Shown here: one piece after another, positions 26,354 to 34,868 of the stretch
How positions within the stretch are numbered: the stretch's first letter is position 1
Layout of the letters: each line of letters opens with the position of its first letter
NCBI RefSeq assembly: GCF_023824315.1
Contig: NZ_CP098732.1
Location: 2,542,001 to 2,606,000 of the forward strand
Direction of reading: 5' to 3'
Source: Acinetobacter tibetensis
GTDB taxonomy: Bacteria > Pseudomonadota > Gammaproteobacteria > Pseudomonadales > Moraxellaceae
Length of the DNA stretch: 64,000 nt
The notes under the pieces: model-generated
What the model was told of the DNA's origin: nothing
The model's database searches: none
Seen by the model: only the letters and a program-made list of their open reading frames with translations
Translations under genes and position numbers: made by a program

Positions 26354-27327
26354 ACCCGAATCCTGTTTAAGCCAATGATTCCATAATTTGAATTTTCGGC
26401 TTATTTCGATGGGTTAATTGATATGCGCATAACGATGCGTAAATCCCACTTAGAAATCCATGAATACTACGAGCTTTACTCGTCACTAAATTGTATTGGC
26501 CTTTCAATAAGCTGAATAACGTTTCTATTTTATTACGCTGTTTTAAGTGATATTCATCTGATGCACAGAGTTGAACAGACTGCATATTCTTTCGATGATA
26601 GGTAATTAAATCAATCCCTTGATTTTTTAATCTGCTTTTTAATTCTTGGCCGATATAGCCACGATCTGCATAAAGCTTTGCTTCTAAGCCTTCAACTAAA
26701 TGCTCAACCATTTTTATGTCAGCCACATGTCCATTAGATAAAGCAGAACATGCTATTTCACCCAATTGATTCATCGCGATATGTAATTTACAGCCATAAA
26801 ACCAGCCCATCGAGCTTTTACCACGTGATGCAATTTTGGCTAATGATTTATGGCGTTGAATCCGTTGATTTTTACAGACTGGTAAAGTGGTTGAATCAAC
26901 CCATAAATATTGACTGCGTTGGCCTTTCATTAAGGCGACATGTAAAGCATGTAGCGCCAATTGATGCATATTGATGAGGTGAATCATCCGTTGGTAGCAG
27001 GGTAAACTTTTAAATAAATGATTTTTATCCTGTTTCAACCATGAAAAGAATGCTTTGAAATTGTTGATATGAGAACACTTATACCAAATGGCGATAAAAT
27101 TGATTTCTGAGAGACTCAATTGAGCTGGGCGAATTCTTACGGAGTGACGACTTTGTTTGAGAAATTTCCAATAAGTTGCTTCAAATTTAAGAAAGAAATC
27201 ATCAATTACGCAGAATAATTCGGTACTATTGAACATTAGGACTAGAGCTTTAGGTTTGGTGTGGTAACTCAACTGATGGCTCTAGTTCCTTTATTTTTCA
27301 AGTCAATTTCTTATCCGCGATTCGGGT
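26354..27327 (-). mobile_element. IS982-family insertion sequence (974 bp)
   Basis: Imperfect terminal inverted repeats start ACCCGAATC at both ends (26354 onward, and the complement of 27319-27327), continuing with partial identity for about 18 bases. A 6-bp duplication, TATTTA, flanks the element. One intact transposase gene fills it. The element is complete and probably recent. It lies between the ethanolamine operon and an unknown gene, with the transposase pointing towards the eat gene. Confidence 0.85.
26367..27236 (-). CDS. IS982-family transposase
   Basis: 289 residues from the ATG at 27236 (MFNSTELFCVIDDFF); a TTG at 27272 would extend it by 12 residues. The DDE triad is visible: D in YLWVDSTTLPVC, D in LYADRGYIGQEL and E in KQRNKIETLFSLLKGQY. 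The helical N-terminal part with RPAQLSLSEINFIAIWY is typical of the family. It is uninterrupted and so likely active. It catalyses transposition of the surrounding element. Confidence 0.9.
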   Translation of the reverse strand: MFNSTELFCVIDDFFLKFEATYWKFLKQSRHSVRIRPAQLSLSEINFIAIWYKCSHINNFKAFFSWLKQDKNHLFKSLPCYQRMIHLINMHQLALHALHVALMKGQRSQYLWVDSTTLPVCKNQRIQRHKSLAKIASRGKSSMGWFYGCKLHIAMNQLGEIACSALSNGHVADIKMVEHLVEGLEAKLYADRGYIGQELKSRLKNQGIDLITYHRKNMQSVQLCASDEYHLKQRNKIETLFSLLKGQYNLVTSKARSIHGFLSGIYASLCAYQLTHRNKPKIQIMESLA

Positions 27328-27333
27328 TATTTA
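27328..27333. repeat. Target-site duplication, right copy
   Basis: TATTTA, identical to the copy at 26348-26353; marks the right junction of the IS982 element. Confidence 0.75.
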
Positions 27334-27437
27334 ACTTAAGAAAAGGAAGCCTTTTAGCGTAGTTCCAAGCATGGTGACATGCTAAGCGCACATCAAAGAA
27401 TATGTAACCAATCTGCCGCATTAAAGCGAAATTAGAG

Positions 27438-27443
27438 TATAAT
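27438..27443 (+). promoter_or_regulatory. Perfect -10 hexamer before the unknown gene
   Basis: TATAAT, 18 bases before the ATG at 27461 and 33 before the ATG at 27476. The close spacing to 27461 slightly favours 27476 as the translation start. No convincing -35. Confidence 0.35.
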
Positions 27444-27460
27444 TATCCACCTCATTTTAA

Positions 27461-27898
27461 ATGCTCCTAATCTTTATGGCGTATAGTCAACAAAGTGTCA
27501 CACTTGATCTTGACACCGACGTCACCCATCAATGTTCACTACACTACACACGTGATCAGCATCTGATTGGTATTATTGAATTTACCAAACCCAGCTATGT
27601 GCTGAAATGGGGTGATTTAGAATATTTCCGTCGTCGCACTGAAGAATTTTCAGTCATGCCTTTTCCAGAGTGCGTGAATGCAATGATTGTGGATATTCGC
27701 AATATTGCAGCATTCCTAGACAATGAAGTTCCAATTCTGCCTTGGCGCTTACTGGAAGAGGAATGTCCTGTGCGATTGGTGGTTCCACAAGACCGTCTGG
27801 AATATTATGCAGGCTTGTTTGAACCCATTTGGCTCAGCACAGATTTAGACAGTGCGATTTATGAAATTCGTGATTTCATGGATATGTTTGTGCACTAA
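27461..27898 (+). CDS. Hypothetical protein
   Basis: 145 residues from 27461, or 140 from the ATG at 27476 (MAYSQQSVTLDLDTDV), which may be the true start because a TATAAT hexamer lies only 18 bases before the first ATG. Neither start has a clear Shine-Dalgarno. The protein is soluble and acidic, with alternating beta/alpha character. The pattern LIGIIEFTKPSYVLKWGD, followed by NAMIVDIRNIAAFLDNEVPILPW and RLVVPQDRLEYYAGLF, is loosely reminiscent of STAS/SpoIIAA-like folds, but this is only an impression. It lies between the IS element and fpr. Confidence 0.6.
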   Translation: MLLIFMAYSQQSVTLDLDTDVTHQCSLHYTRDQHLIGIIEFTKPSYVLKWGDLEYFRRRTEEFSVMPFPECVNAMIVDIRNIAAFLDNEVPILPWRLLEEECPVRLVVPQDRLEYYAGLFEPIWLSTDLDSAIYEIRDFMDMFVH

Positions 27899-27984
27899 AA
27901 ACATCTCCATGAAAGGCAATCCTACACGACAGCAACCGTCCGTGTACTGCTTTAAATGCTCTTGCGCCGCTACAACGCGGCTCA

Positions 27985-28746
27985 TTACCAATAATTTTCG
28001 ACCGCAATATTGCCTTCACCACGGCGATTCATCGTTAAACCCCGTGCTTTTAATGCTTCTTTGGTATCTTCCACCATTTGTGGATTACCACACAACATCA
28101 CGTGACTGGTCTCAGGATTAAATGGGCAGCCTACTGCCTGTTCCAATGCACCATTCTCGATCAATATCGGCAAACGATCATGCAACACGGCTTGCGGATC
28201 ACGGGTCACAATCGGCACAAATTTAAAACCTGTATGCCCTTCTCCGAAAGTTGCTGCAATGTGCTGAATGCGTTCACCATAGGCAAGCTCTGAAGCCGTA
28301 CGAACACTGTAAACCAAATGAATCTTTTGATATTTGCTCCACGTTTCGAAGTCTTGCAACATAGAAACGAAAGGCGCCAAGCCCGTGCCTGTCGCCAATA
28401 GCCATAAATCCTGTGGTAAAGGCAATTGATAACGGGTCAAGGTCAAAAATCCGTAAGGAATTTTTTCTAAATACAGCTCATCGCCCACTTGTAAATGCTG
28501 CAAGTTAGACGTAAATGCTCCATCTGGCACCACAATTGAAAAGAATTCTAAGGTTTCATCAAAGGGTGAAGACACAATTGAATAAGCACGTACGACCAAT
28601 TCATCGCCCACTTTTAAGCCAATGCGGGCAAATTGTCCTGCGGTAAACTTAAAATGCGCAGGCCGTGTCATGGTAAAACTAAATAAAGTATTGGTCCAAC
28701 GCTGTACAGATAAAACCTTTTCTACGCTAAATTTTTCAATTGACAT
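27985..28746 (-). CDS. fpr: Ferredoxin-NADP(+) reductase Fpr
   Basis: 253 residues. The FAD-binding beta barrel (about 1-100) carries the RAYSIVSSP motif. The NADP-binding domain shows GTGLAPFVSML, VYSVRTASELAYGERI and MLCGNPQMVEDTKEAL. The C-terminus ENYW resembles the aromatic-ended tails of bacterial ferredoxin-NADP reductases. It moves electrons between NADPH and ferredoxin or flavodoxin and supports oxidative-stress defence and Fe-S repair. It is divergent from a LysR gene, the same arrangement as fpr/finR in Pseudomonas. Confidence 0.92.
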   Translation of the reverse strand: MSIEKFSVEKVLSVQRWTNTLFSFTMTRPAHFKFTAGQFARIGLKVGDELVVRAYSIVSSPFDETLEFFSIVVPDGAFTSNLQHLQVGDELYLEKIPYGFLTLTRYQLPLPQDLWLLATGTGLAPFVSMLQDFETWSKYQKIHLVYSVRTASELAYGERIQHIAATFGEGHTGFKFVPIVTRDPQAVLHDRLPILIENGALEQAVGCPFNPETSHVMLCGNPQMVEDTKEALKARGLTMNRRGEGNIAVENYW

Positions 28747-28831
28747 GATTTCGACGTGGCATCAAAGACTGTGCTCATGTTAGCATGACAGCATAATTTA
28801 TTAATATTTTTTAAATGTTAAGGCTACATTC
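28747..28831. promoter_or_regulatory. fpr / finR divergent promoter region
   Basis: 85 bases between the two start codons. An interrupted dyad built on CATG-TTAG-CATG (28776-28787) with outer TGCT/AGCA is a candidate LysR-type operator. The position fits; binding is inferred. Confidence 0.35.
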
Positions 28832-29710
28832 ATGCGCATGACTTTACGCCAATTGGCTGTTTTTGTAGCAGTCGCTCAAGAAGGCACCGTGACCAAAGCC
28901 AGCGACGCGGTGAAGTTGACTCAAAGTGCTGCAAGTATGGCACTGGCAGATCTAGAAGATGGTTTAGGGGCTCCGCTATTCGACCGTTTAGGCAAACGTC
29001 TGCAATTGAATGATTTAGGTCGTTTTTTATTGCCACAAGCGCTTGAGATTTTAGGCCGCTGTGAAGCCTTTGAACAAGCAGCAAAAGGTGAATTACAAAG
29101 TATCGATTTACGTTTAGGGGCAACCTTAACCATCAGCGACTACTTAATGCCTGACCTCATGGCCAGTTTTTTACAAATTCAACCACAGGCACATTTACAA
29201 CTTCAGGTTGGAAATACGCGCCAAATGATTGAAGCAGTGAATCAATTCCAATTAGATCTCGCTTTAATTGAAGGTTCATGTCATTTACCTCAATTACAAT
29301 GTATCCATTGGCGTGATGATGAATTGGCGGTGTGCTGTGCACCGAACCATCCTCTTGCACGCTTAAATCGTGAACTCAGTCCTGCAGACTTTGACAATGT
29401 AGAATGGATTCTACGTGAAGAAGGCTCAGGTACCCGTGAAGTTTTTGATAATGCTATTTTGCAAGACTTGCCAGATGCCAATATTCGTCTCACCCTTGGA
29501 CATAACGAAGCGATTCTTAAAATTGTTGCGGGTGGTTTAGGCATGTCGTGTATTTCTAAACTCGCGATTGAACCTTTACAAGAAAAAGGACATTTGGTGG
29601 TACTGAAAACACCGTTCTGGCAACTTTCACGACCTTTATTCATGTTGGTGCATCGCCAAAAGTATCAAGGACCAGGTTTAAAAGCCTTTATGAAATTCTG
29701 CGAAGGTTAA
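28832..29710 (+). CDS. finR: LysR-family regulator, FinR-like
   Basis: 292 residues. The N-terminal winged helix (1-60) reads MRMTLRQLAVFVAVAQEGTVTKASDAVKLTQSAASMALADLEDGLGAPLFDR, typical of LysR proteins. The effector domain (about 90-290) has EEGSGTREVFDNAI and GLGMSCISKLAI. The gene is divergent from fpr with an 85-base gap; in Pseudomonas putida the LysR protein FinR activates fpr from the same position. The symbol rests on this arrangement plus family membership, so it is less certain than the LysR call itself. Confidence 0.8.
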   Translation: MRMTLRQLAVFVAVAQEGTVTKASDAVKLTQSAASMALADLEDGLGAPLFDRLGKRLQLNDLGRFLLPQALEILGRCEAFEQAAKGELQSIDLRLGATLTISDYLMPDLMASFLQIQPQAHLQLQVGNTRQMIEAVNQFQLDLALIEGSCHLPQLQCIHWRDDELAVCCAPNHPLARLNRELSPADFDNVEWILREEGSGTREVFDNAILQDLPDANIRLTLGHNEAILKIVAGGLGMSCISKLAIEPLQEKGHLVVLKTPFWQLSRPLFMLVHRQKYQGPGLKAFMKFCEG

Positions 29711-29724
29711 TCACCTTCATCGTT

Positions 29725-29756
29725 AAAAATGCTCCTCACATGGAGCATTTTTTATT
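29725..29756 (+). terminator. Terminator after finR
   Basis: AAAATGCTCC and GGAGCATTTT pair around TCACAT, followed by TTTATT; 15 bases after the finR stop. Confidence 0.85.
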
Positions 29757-29763
29757 CCAAAAT

Positions 29764-30522
29764 TTATCTTCCAAACTGCTTCTCACACGGTTCACCATCG
29801 TGATTGCCATCCATTTGTGTATTTGGGCAATTTCTCAAGAAAAATACAGCCTCATCATAAGATCGCATTTGACTACAGTGGGTACGCCCGTCACATTTGA
29901 AATGAGCAAGCTGTTCACCCTTTTGTACCTTTGCACCGTGAGTCGTTGTAAAGCCAGAGGAGGATGCTGTACTCACCTGCTGAACATTAACCGCATAACC
30001 TACTTTATCCAAATTTTTCATCCCCTGCGTTGAAAGAATTTGGTCGGGTAAATTCCCCAATGCTTCTCGCTGCTGTTCTACAATTCTTTTTTGTTGTTGT
30101 ATCAATTGTTCTGCTTTCAATTGTTTTGCTATACGATAATCCTGAACTTTTTGATAGCCGACAAAACCCAATCCAGTCAATAAAATAAGCATCAACAAGA
30201 TGATATATTTTAAGCGTGATACCGATTTCTTTGGCAGAATGATTTTCTCTGAAATCGGAATGGTCTGGTACACAAAGCTATGCTGCTCCATCAGGGAGTA
30301 ATCATTCTCTGGCTTTAGATCTAAACGCACAATATCTGAGGCTCTAAACTTCCCCTGTTCCTCGATTACGCGAAATTTGAGCTGTTCTCCCTCATTGGGC
30401 TTAATGTGCCAGCTTGGGAAATCTTTAATATGAAAAAAAATATCTTCCGATTCATCTGTGGCACGAATAAACCCAAAACCACGTTCTGAATTGTAGTTTT
30501 TAATCTTCCCCTCAATAAACAT
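29764..30522 (-). CDS. Membrane protein with cold-shock domain and excalibur domain
   Basis: 252 residues from the ATG at 30522 (MFIEGKIKNYNSERGFGFIR). Three parts: a cold-shock domain (about 1-68, with GFGFIR and DIFFH nucleic-acid motifs); one membrane helix (about 102-122, LKYIILLMLILLTGLGFVGY) followed by a Gln/Lys/Glu coiled-coil stretch; and a C-terminal excalibur domain (about 205-250) with the Ca-binding pattern DGNHDGEPCE and paired cysteines. Topology suggests the cold-shock domain is cytoplasmic and the excalibur domain periplasmic. Function unknown. The next gene upstream on the same strand encodes a stand-alone cold-shock protein. Confidence 0.8.
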   Translation of the reverse strand: MFIEGKIKNYNSERGFGFIRATDESEDIFFHIKDFPSWHIKPNEGEQLKFRVIEEQGKFRASDIVRLDLKPENDYSLMEQHSFVYQTIPISEKIILPKKSVSRLKYIILLMLILLTGLGFVGYQKVQDYRIAKQLKAEQLIQQQKRIVEQQREALGNLPDQILSTQGMKNLDKVGYAVNVQQVSTASSSGFTTTHGAKVQKGEQLAHFKCDGRTHCSQMRSYDEAVFFLRNCPNTQMDGNHDGEPCEKQFGR

Positions 30523-30562
30523 AATTCGCCCCAATCTTTTTTATTTTTTTATTGTAATTAAT

Positions 30563-30590
30563 AAAAAAGAGACCCTAAAGTCTCTTTCTT
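30563..30590 (-). terminator. Terminator after the small cold-shock gene
   Basis: AAAGAGAC and GTCTCTTT pair around CCTAAA; on the minus strand the stem is followed by TTTTTTATT. It separates the two cold-shock genes, so the membrane one probably has its own promoter. Confidence 0.8.
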
Positions 30591-30624
30591 CAATTTGAAA
30601 TGAAATAAATTAAACAGTTCGTGA

Positions 30625-30918
30625 TCAACGTCTAAAGTTTGTCAATAAAGTGGATGTAATCGATTTATTATGAGTTGATACTTTCGACTTCTTGGCTTTA
30701 GCAGAATTATCTTCAACACGCTCAATCTTAATTGCTTTATAGCGATCGCCATTTTCAACCACATTAAACTTCACACGTTCATTGCGTTTCGGCTCGCCTG
30801 AGTCTGCAGGAAAATCTGAGATATGAAAAAACACATCGCCTTCAGATGAGGAAATAAAACCAAAACCTTTGTCAGCATTATATTGCTTAACTTTGCCTTG
30901 ATATTGCTCGGCCTTCAT
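30625..30918 (-). CDS. Cold-shock-domain protein
   Basis: 97 residues. The cold-shock domain covers about 5-68: GKVKQYNADKGFGFISS with the RNP1-like GFGFI, then DVFFHISDFP (RNP2-like), KRNERVKFNVVENGDRYKAIKIERV. The basic Ser/Lys/Thr-rich tail (69-97) is an extension beyond the usual 70-residue CspA form. It likely binds single-stranded nucleic acid. Its CSD resembles that of the membrane-anchored neighbour, including DFP after FFHI, suggesting a local duplication. Confidence 0.85.
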   Translation of the reverse strand: MKAEQYQGKVKQYNADKGFGFISSSEGDVFFHISDFPADSGEPKRNERVKFNVVENGDRYKAIKIERVEDNSAKAKKSKVSTHNKSITSTLLTNFRR

Positions 30919-30956
30919 AAACAGATCCTATATGTACACGCTTTGTTTTAGTATAT

Positions 30957-30986
30957 AAAAAAGAGGCCATAAAAGCCCCTTTTTGC
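30957..30986 (-). terminator. Terminator after upp
   Basis: AAAAAGAGGC and GCCCCTTTTT pair with one mismatch around CATAAAA; on the minus strand the tract TTTTTTATATAC follows. It is 13 bases past the upp stop. Confidence 0.75.
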
Positions 30987-30998
30987 TGAGGCTCAAGA

Positions 30999-31634
30999 TT
31001 AATCTTTTTGTACTGAACCAAAAATTTTGTCACCAGCATCGCCTAGACCTGGCACGATATAGCCTTGTGCGTTTAAGCCATCATCAACAGAAGCGGTAAA
31101 AATGGTCACATCAGGATGTGCATCTTCCACCCTTTTTATGCCTTCTGGTGCAGCAACCAACACCATGACACGTATGTCTTTACAACCGCTGGCTTTTAAA
31201 ACGTCAATTGCAGCCACCAACGAAGCACCTGTCGCCAACATTGGATCAATAATCATGGCGATACGATTCTGCACATCTGGAACCAATTTTTTATAGTAAG
31301 TACGTGCTTCTAAAGTTTCTTCATCACGTTCCAAACCCAATACAGACACTTTGGCACTTGGAATCAAGTTTAAGAAACCATCCAGCATACCAATACCTGC
31401 ACGAAGAATTGGCACTACGGTAATTTTCTTACCCGCAATACGTTGTGTCGTGACTTTACCCGCCCAGCCATTAATTTCATGATCAACTACAGCTAAGTCT
31501 TTGGTCGCTTCATAGGTCAGCAACATAGTCACTTCCTGCGCCAATTCACGAAAATTCTTTGTACTAATATCAGCGCGACGCAATAAACCAAGTTTATGTC
31601 GAATCAGAGGATGACGAATTTCATGAATAGCCAC
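30999..31634 (-). CDS. upp: Uracil phosphoribosyltransferase
   Basis: 211 residues, standard length. Motifs: [28 protein letters not shown] at the N-terminus; [24 protein letters not shown]; the PRPP-binding loop [18 protein letters not shown]; and the uracil-binding C-terminus [27 protein letters not shown]. It converts uracil and PRPP to UMP in pyrimidine salvage. Monocistronic with its own terminator. Confidence 0.97.
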   Translation of the reverse strand: MAIHEIRHPLIRHKLGLLRRADISTKNFRELAQEVTMLLTYEATKDLAVVDHEINGWAGKVTTQRIAGKKITVVPILRAGIGMLDGFLNLIPSAKVSVLGLERDEETLEARTYYKKLVPDVQNRIAMIIDPMLATGASLVAAIDVLKASGCKDIRVMVLVAAPEGIKRVEDAHPDVTIFTASVDDGLNAQGYIVPGLGDAGDKIFGSVQKD

Positions 31635-31702
31635 GGGAGTACACCTAAAAAAATCAAAACATTATTTGTACTATTATAAATGTTTTTTATAAATCTTATA
31701 AC

Positions 31703-31733
31703 AAAAAAAGCCCCCAACTCGTGGGGGCTTTCC
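31703..31733 (-). terminator. Terminator of the nuo operon
   Basis: GCCCCCA and TGGGGGC pair around ACTCG, extended by A/T pairs; on the minus strand TTTTTTTGTT follows. It lies 24 bases past the nuoN stop. Confidence 0.88.
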
Positions 31734-31756
31734 GATTAACACAATAATTTTTTCAA

Positions 31757-33250
31757 TTATTGACGCGTTAACATGAAATGCAATGGAGATAAAATCTCAG
31801 CTTGTAAGGCCATTTTGATAATTGGATCTGGATAAATACCAATCACCAATACTGCAAGTGCCGCGAGCAATACCATGATACCACCCACTTTTTGACCCCA
31901 GTGATCTACAGCATCAATACGTGGAGTTTCTGGCGGAGTCATATACATCACAACCATCACACGGAGGTAGTAGTACAAACCAATACCCGAACCTACCACA
32001 ATCATTGCAGCCAAGAACCAGTGTTGAGTTGTTACAGCAGCCATCACGACCAAGAACTTACCAATGAAGCCAGCTGTTAACGGAATACCCGCTAAAGACA
32101 ACATCATCACAGTTAACGTCGCTGTTAATACTGGACGGCGCCAGAATAAACCGCGGTAATCTGCCAAACTTTCAGCTTCATCTACGTTATTGTATGGGCT
32201 AGACATCAATGCCACAGCACCAAATGCACCAATCGTGGTTAACACATAAGTGATGACATAAACTGATACATTACCAAGGCTTGCATAGGTCATGCTGATT
32301 AAACCAATCAACAAGTAACCAAAGTGTGCAATTGATGAATAACCCAGAATACGTTTCAAGTTAACTTGACGTACTGCCAAGAAGTTACCCACCAAAATTG
32401 AAAGCACTGCAATAATGGTAATAATTGTCACTAAAGACTCAACCAAAATTGCGCCTGAAGTCAGCAAGTAACGCACAAATAGACCAATCGTCGCCACTTT
32501 CGCTGCTGTCGCAAGGAAGGTTGCAATCGGAGCTGGTGCTCCTGCATAAACGTCTGGTGTCCATTTGTGGAATGGTGCAAGTGAAAGCTTAAAGCCAACT
32601 GCAAAAATAATCAGCGCTAAACCAAGAAGTACCATTGGTTGACGAATATTTTGCATCAATGCTTGGAAAGATTCATAGAAAGACAATGAACCTGTGTAAG
32701 CATAAATATATGCCATACCCATCAGCAACATTGCCGAAGCCGTTGCAGAAAGAACCAAGTATTTAATACCCGCTTCTAATGAGTTTGCACGTTGATGTGT
32801 ATAAGCCAACATACCGTAGACAGGAATCGACATTAACTCAAGGCTAATGAAGAAAGATGCATAGTGCGAACTTGCCACCATTAACATTGCACCCGCAACC
32901 GAGCACAGCATCAAGATATACAGTTCTTCACGGTTATCTTTATAAGACTCAATATACGCGTGTGACAACGTACAGCATGCAAGTGATGCAATTAAGATCA
33001 CCAATTGGTAAAGCATGGTGAACGGGTCCACCATGAACATACCCATCACGTTTGATGGTACAAATTGTCCACCAAACATGTTGAATAAAATATTTGCCGC
33101 AGCAAGGTTTAAGCCAACCACAGAAGCTGTTGCGATTAAATTATGATTACGTTTAATCGAAGTGAGGATCATCACAACGACCGCGGTCAATGCCACGATC
33201 ATTACAGGAACTAATGGCATAAGCTCAGAAAAAGACATTGTGAAGTTCAT
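31757..33250 (-). CDS. nuoN: NADH-quinone oxidoreductase subunit N
   Basis: 497 residues with about 14 membrane helices. It is one of the three antiporter-like subunits that pump protons in the membrane arm of complex I. LVLSATASAMLLMGMAYIYAYTGSLSF, GFKLSLAPFHKWTPDVYAGAPAPIATFLATAAKVA and RILGYSSIAHFGYLLIG hold the conserved lysines and histidines. Last gene of nuoA-N, 3 bases after nuoM, followed by the operon terminator. Confidence 0.96.
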   Translation of the reverse strand: MNFTMSFSELMPLVPVMIVALTAVVVMILTSIKRNHNLIATASVVGLNLAAANILFNMFGGQFVPSNVMGMFMVDPFTMLYQLVILIASLACCTLSHAYIESYKDNREELYILMLCSVAGAMLMVASSHYASFFISLELMSIPVYGMLAYTHQRANSLEAGIKYLVLSATASAMLLMGMAYIYAYTGSLSFYESFQALMQNIRQPMVLLGLALIIFAVGFKLSLAPFHKWTPDVYAGAPAPIATFLATAAKVATIGLFVRYLLTSGAILVESLVTIITIIAVLSILVGNFLAVRQVNLKRILGYSSIAHFGYLLIGLISMTYASLGNVSVYVITYVLTTIGAFGAVALMSSPYNNVDEAESLADYRGLFWRRPVLTATLTVMMLSLAGIPLTAGFIGKFLVVMAAVTTQHWFLAAMIVVGSGIGLYYYLRVMVVMYMTPPETPRIDAVDHWGQKVGGIMVLLAALAVLVIGIYPDPIIKMALQAEILSPLHFMLTRQ

Positions 33251-33253
33251 GGC

Positions 33254-34867
33254 TTATTGCATCTCCACATTTTCGAGTTGAACAGATGCTTGATGCACAA
33301 CGTCAACGACTTCTTGAACTGGAATATAGCTGTTTGCTAACCACGCCATGCTTGAATTTGAAATATCAAGGAAGGATTGTGGGTAGAGACCAAGCCAAAG
33401 CAGACCAAATGCACAAATTAATAGAATACCAACTTCACGCGCATTCAAATCTTTCAGTGGACTTGCGTAATGTTGTTTTTGCGCTTCATTTGGCGTACCA
33501 AATAAAGCTTTATGAATCAAAATCAGACCATAAAGACCAGCGAATACTAAGCTGATTGCAGCCAAAATAGTAAATACAGGGAACTTGGCATAAGAACCCA
33601 TCAAGATTAAGAACTCACCAATGAAGTTACCTAAACCAGGAATACCCACTAACGCTGCCACGAAGAACATCAGGAAGAATGAAAGGTATTGGAATTGACC
33701 ACGAATACCCCCCATTAAACGCATGTCACGTGTATGTAAGCGCTCATAAACCTGACCACACATAATGAACAGTGCAGCAGATGATAAGCCGTGCGCTAAC
33801 ATCATGATCATGAGACCTTGGAAGGTCAAAATATTACCTGCATACAATGCAAGTAAGATGAAGCCCATGTGTGAAATTGAGGTATAAGCCAACAGACGCT
33901 TCATGTCGGTTTGCTGGAAAGCACACCAAGCACCGTAGAAAATACCAATTAAACCCATGATGATTGCGATATCGGCAAACTGTGCAGATGCTGCTGGGAA
34001 GAATGGAATCACAAAACGGAGTAAACCGTAAGCAGCTGTCTTAATTAGGATACCTGCTAAGTCTACAGAACCTGCTGTAGGTGCTTGTGCATGTGCATCG
34101 GGTAACCAACCGTGTAATGGAAACACAGGAAGTTTAACCGCAAAGCCAACAAACAAGCACAACATGAAGGCATAAGCCACCGCAGGAAGCTCAGCATCAA
34201 GCGTATTCGCTACACCTAACAAGTAGTTGTAATCGAAGCCGATCATGCCTGTCATCATGTATCCATAAACCACAAGGCCTAGGATACCAATAAGCATGAT
34301 TAAACCAGCAACTTGGGTATAGATGAAGAACTTAGTTGCAGCGTAAACACGTGATTTACCATCTGCACCACTATGTCCCCAAAGTGCAATCAAGAAGTAG
34401 ATTGGAACAAGCATCATCTCCCAGAAGAAGAAGAACAAGAACATATCAATCGAAATGAATACACCGATGACCCCGCCCAATGACCACAAAAGGTTCAAAT
34501 GGAAGAAGCCTACGTTCTTTTGAATTTCACCCCAAGAACAACCAACTGCCAAAATACCCAACAGCGCAGTTAAGCCCACCATTAATAATGATAAGCCATC
34601 AACTGCCAAGTGGATATTGATACCGAGGGTTTGAATCCACGGCAAGAAGAACTCTGCAGACCATGTTGGGACTTTTGCACCCAATTCATAGTTGTAAGTA
34701 CCCGTTTGCCATAAAGCGATTGTTAAGCCCAAAGTAATGAGCATACCCACGAGCGCAATATAGCGTGGTAGTTGTTGGTCGATTTTATCGACCACCCAAC
34801 ATAAAAAACCTGCAATGAACGGTACGAGGATCAGCGCGGGCAAAACCAAATTGTTTGTGATTTCCAT
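33254..34867 (-). CDS. nuoM: NADH-quinone oxidoreductase subunit M
   Basis: 537 residues, antiporter-like proton-pumping subunit. Conserved segments: FFFFWEMMLVPIYFLIALWG (glutamate of helix 5), FAVKLPVFPLHGWLPDAHAQAPTAGSVDLAGILIKTAAYGLLRF and MKRLLAYTSISHMGFILLALY. Spaced 1 base from nuoL and 3 from nuoN. Confidence 0.97.
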   Translation of the reverse strand: MEITNNLVLPALILVPFIAGFLCWVVDKIDQQLPRYIALVGMLITLGLTIALWQTGTYNYELGAKVPTWSAEFFLPWIQTLGINIHLAVDGLSLLMVGLTALLGILAVGCSWGEIQKNVGFFHLNLLWSLGGVIGVFISIDMFLFFFFWEMMLVPIYFLIALWGHSGADGKSRVYAATKFFIYTQVAGLIMLIGILGLVVYGYMMTGMIGFDYNYLLGVANTLDAELPAVAYAFMLCLFVGFAVKLPVFPLHGWLPDAHAQAPTAGSVDLAGILIKTAAYGLLRFVIPFFPAASAQFADIAIIMGLIGIFYGAWCAFQQTDMKRLLAYTSISHMGFILLALYAGNILTFQGLMIMMLAHGLSSAALFIMCGQVYERLHTRDMRLMGGIRGQFQYLSFFLMFFVAALVGIPGLGNFIGEFLILMGSYAKFPVFTILAAISLVFAGLYGLILIHKALFGTPNEAQKQHYASPLKDLNAREVGILLICAFGLLWLGLYPQSFLDISNSSMAWLANSYIPVQEVVDVVHQASVQLENVEMQ

Positions 34868-34868
34868 C

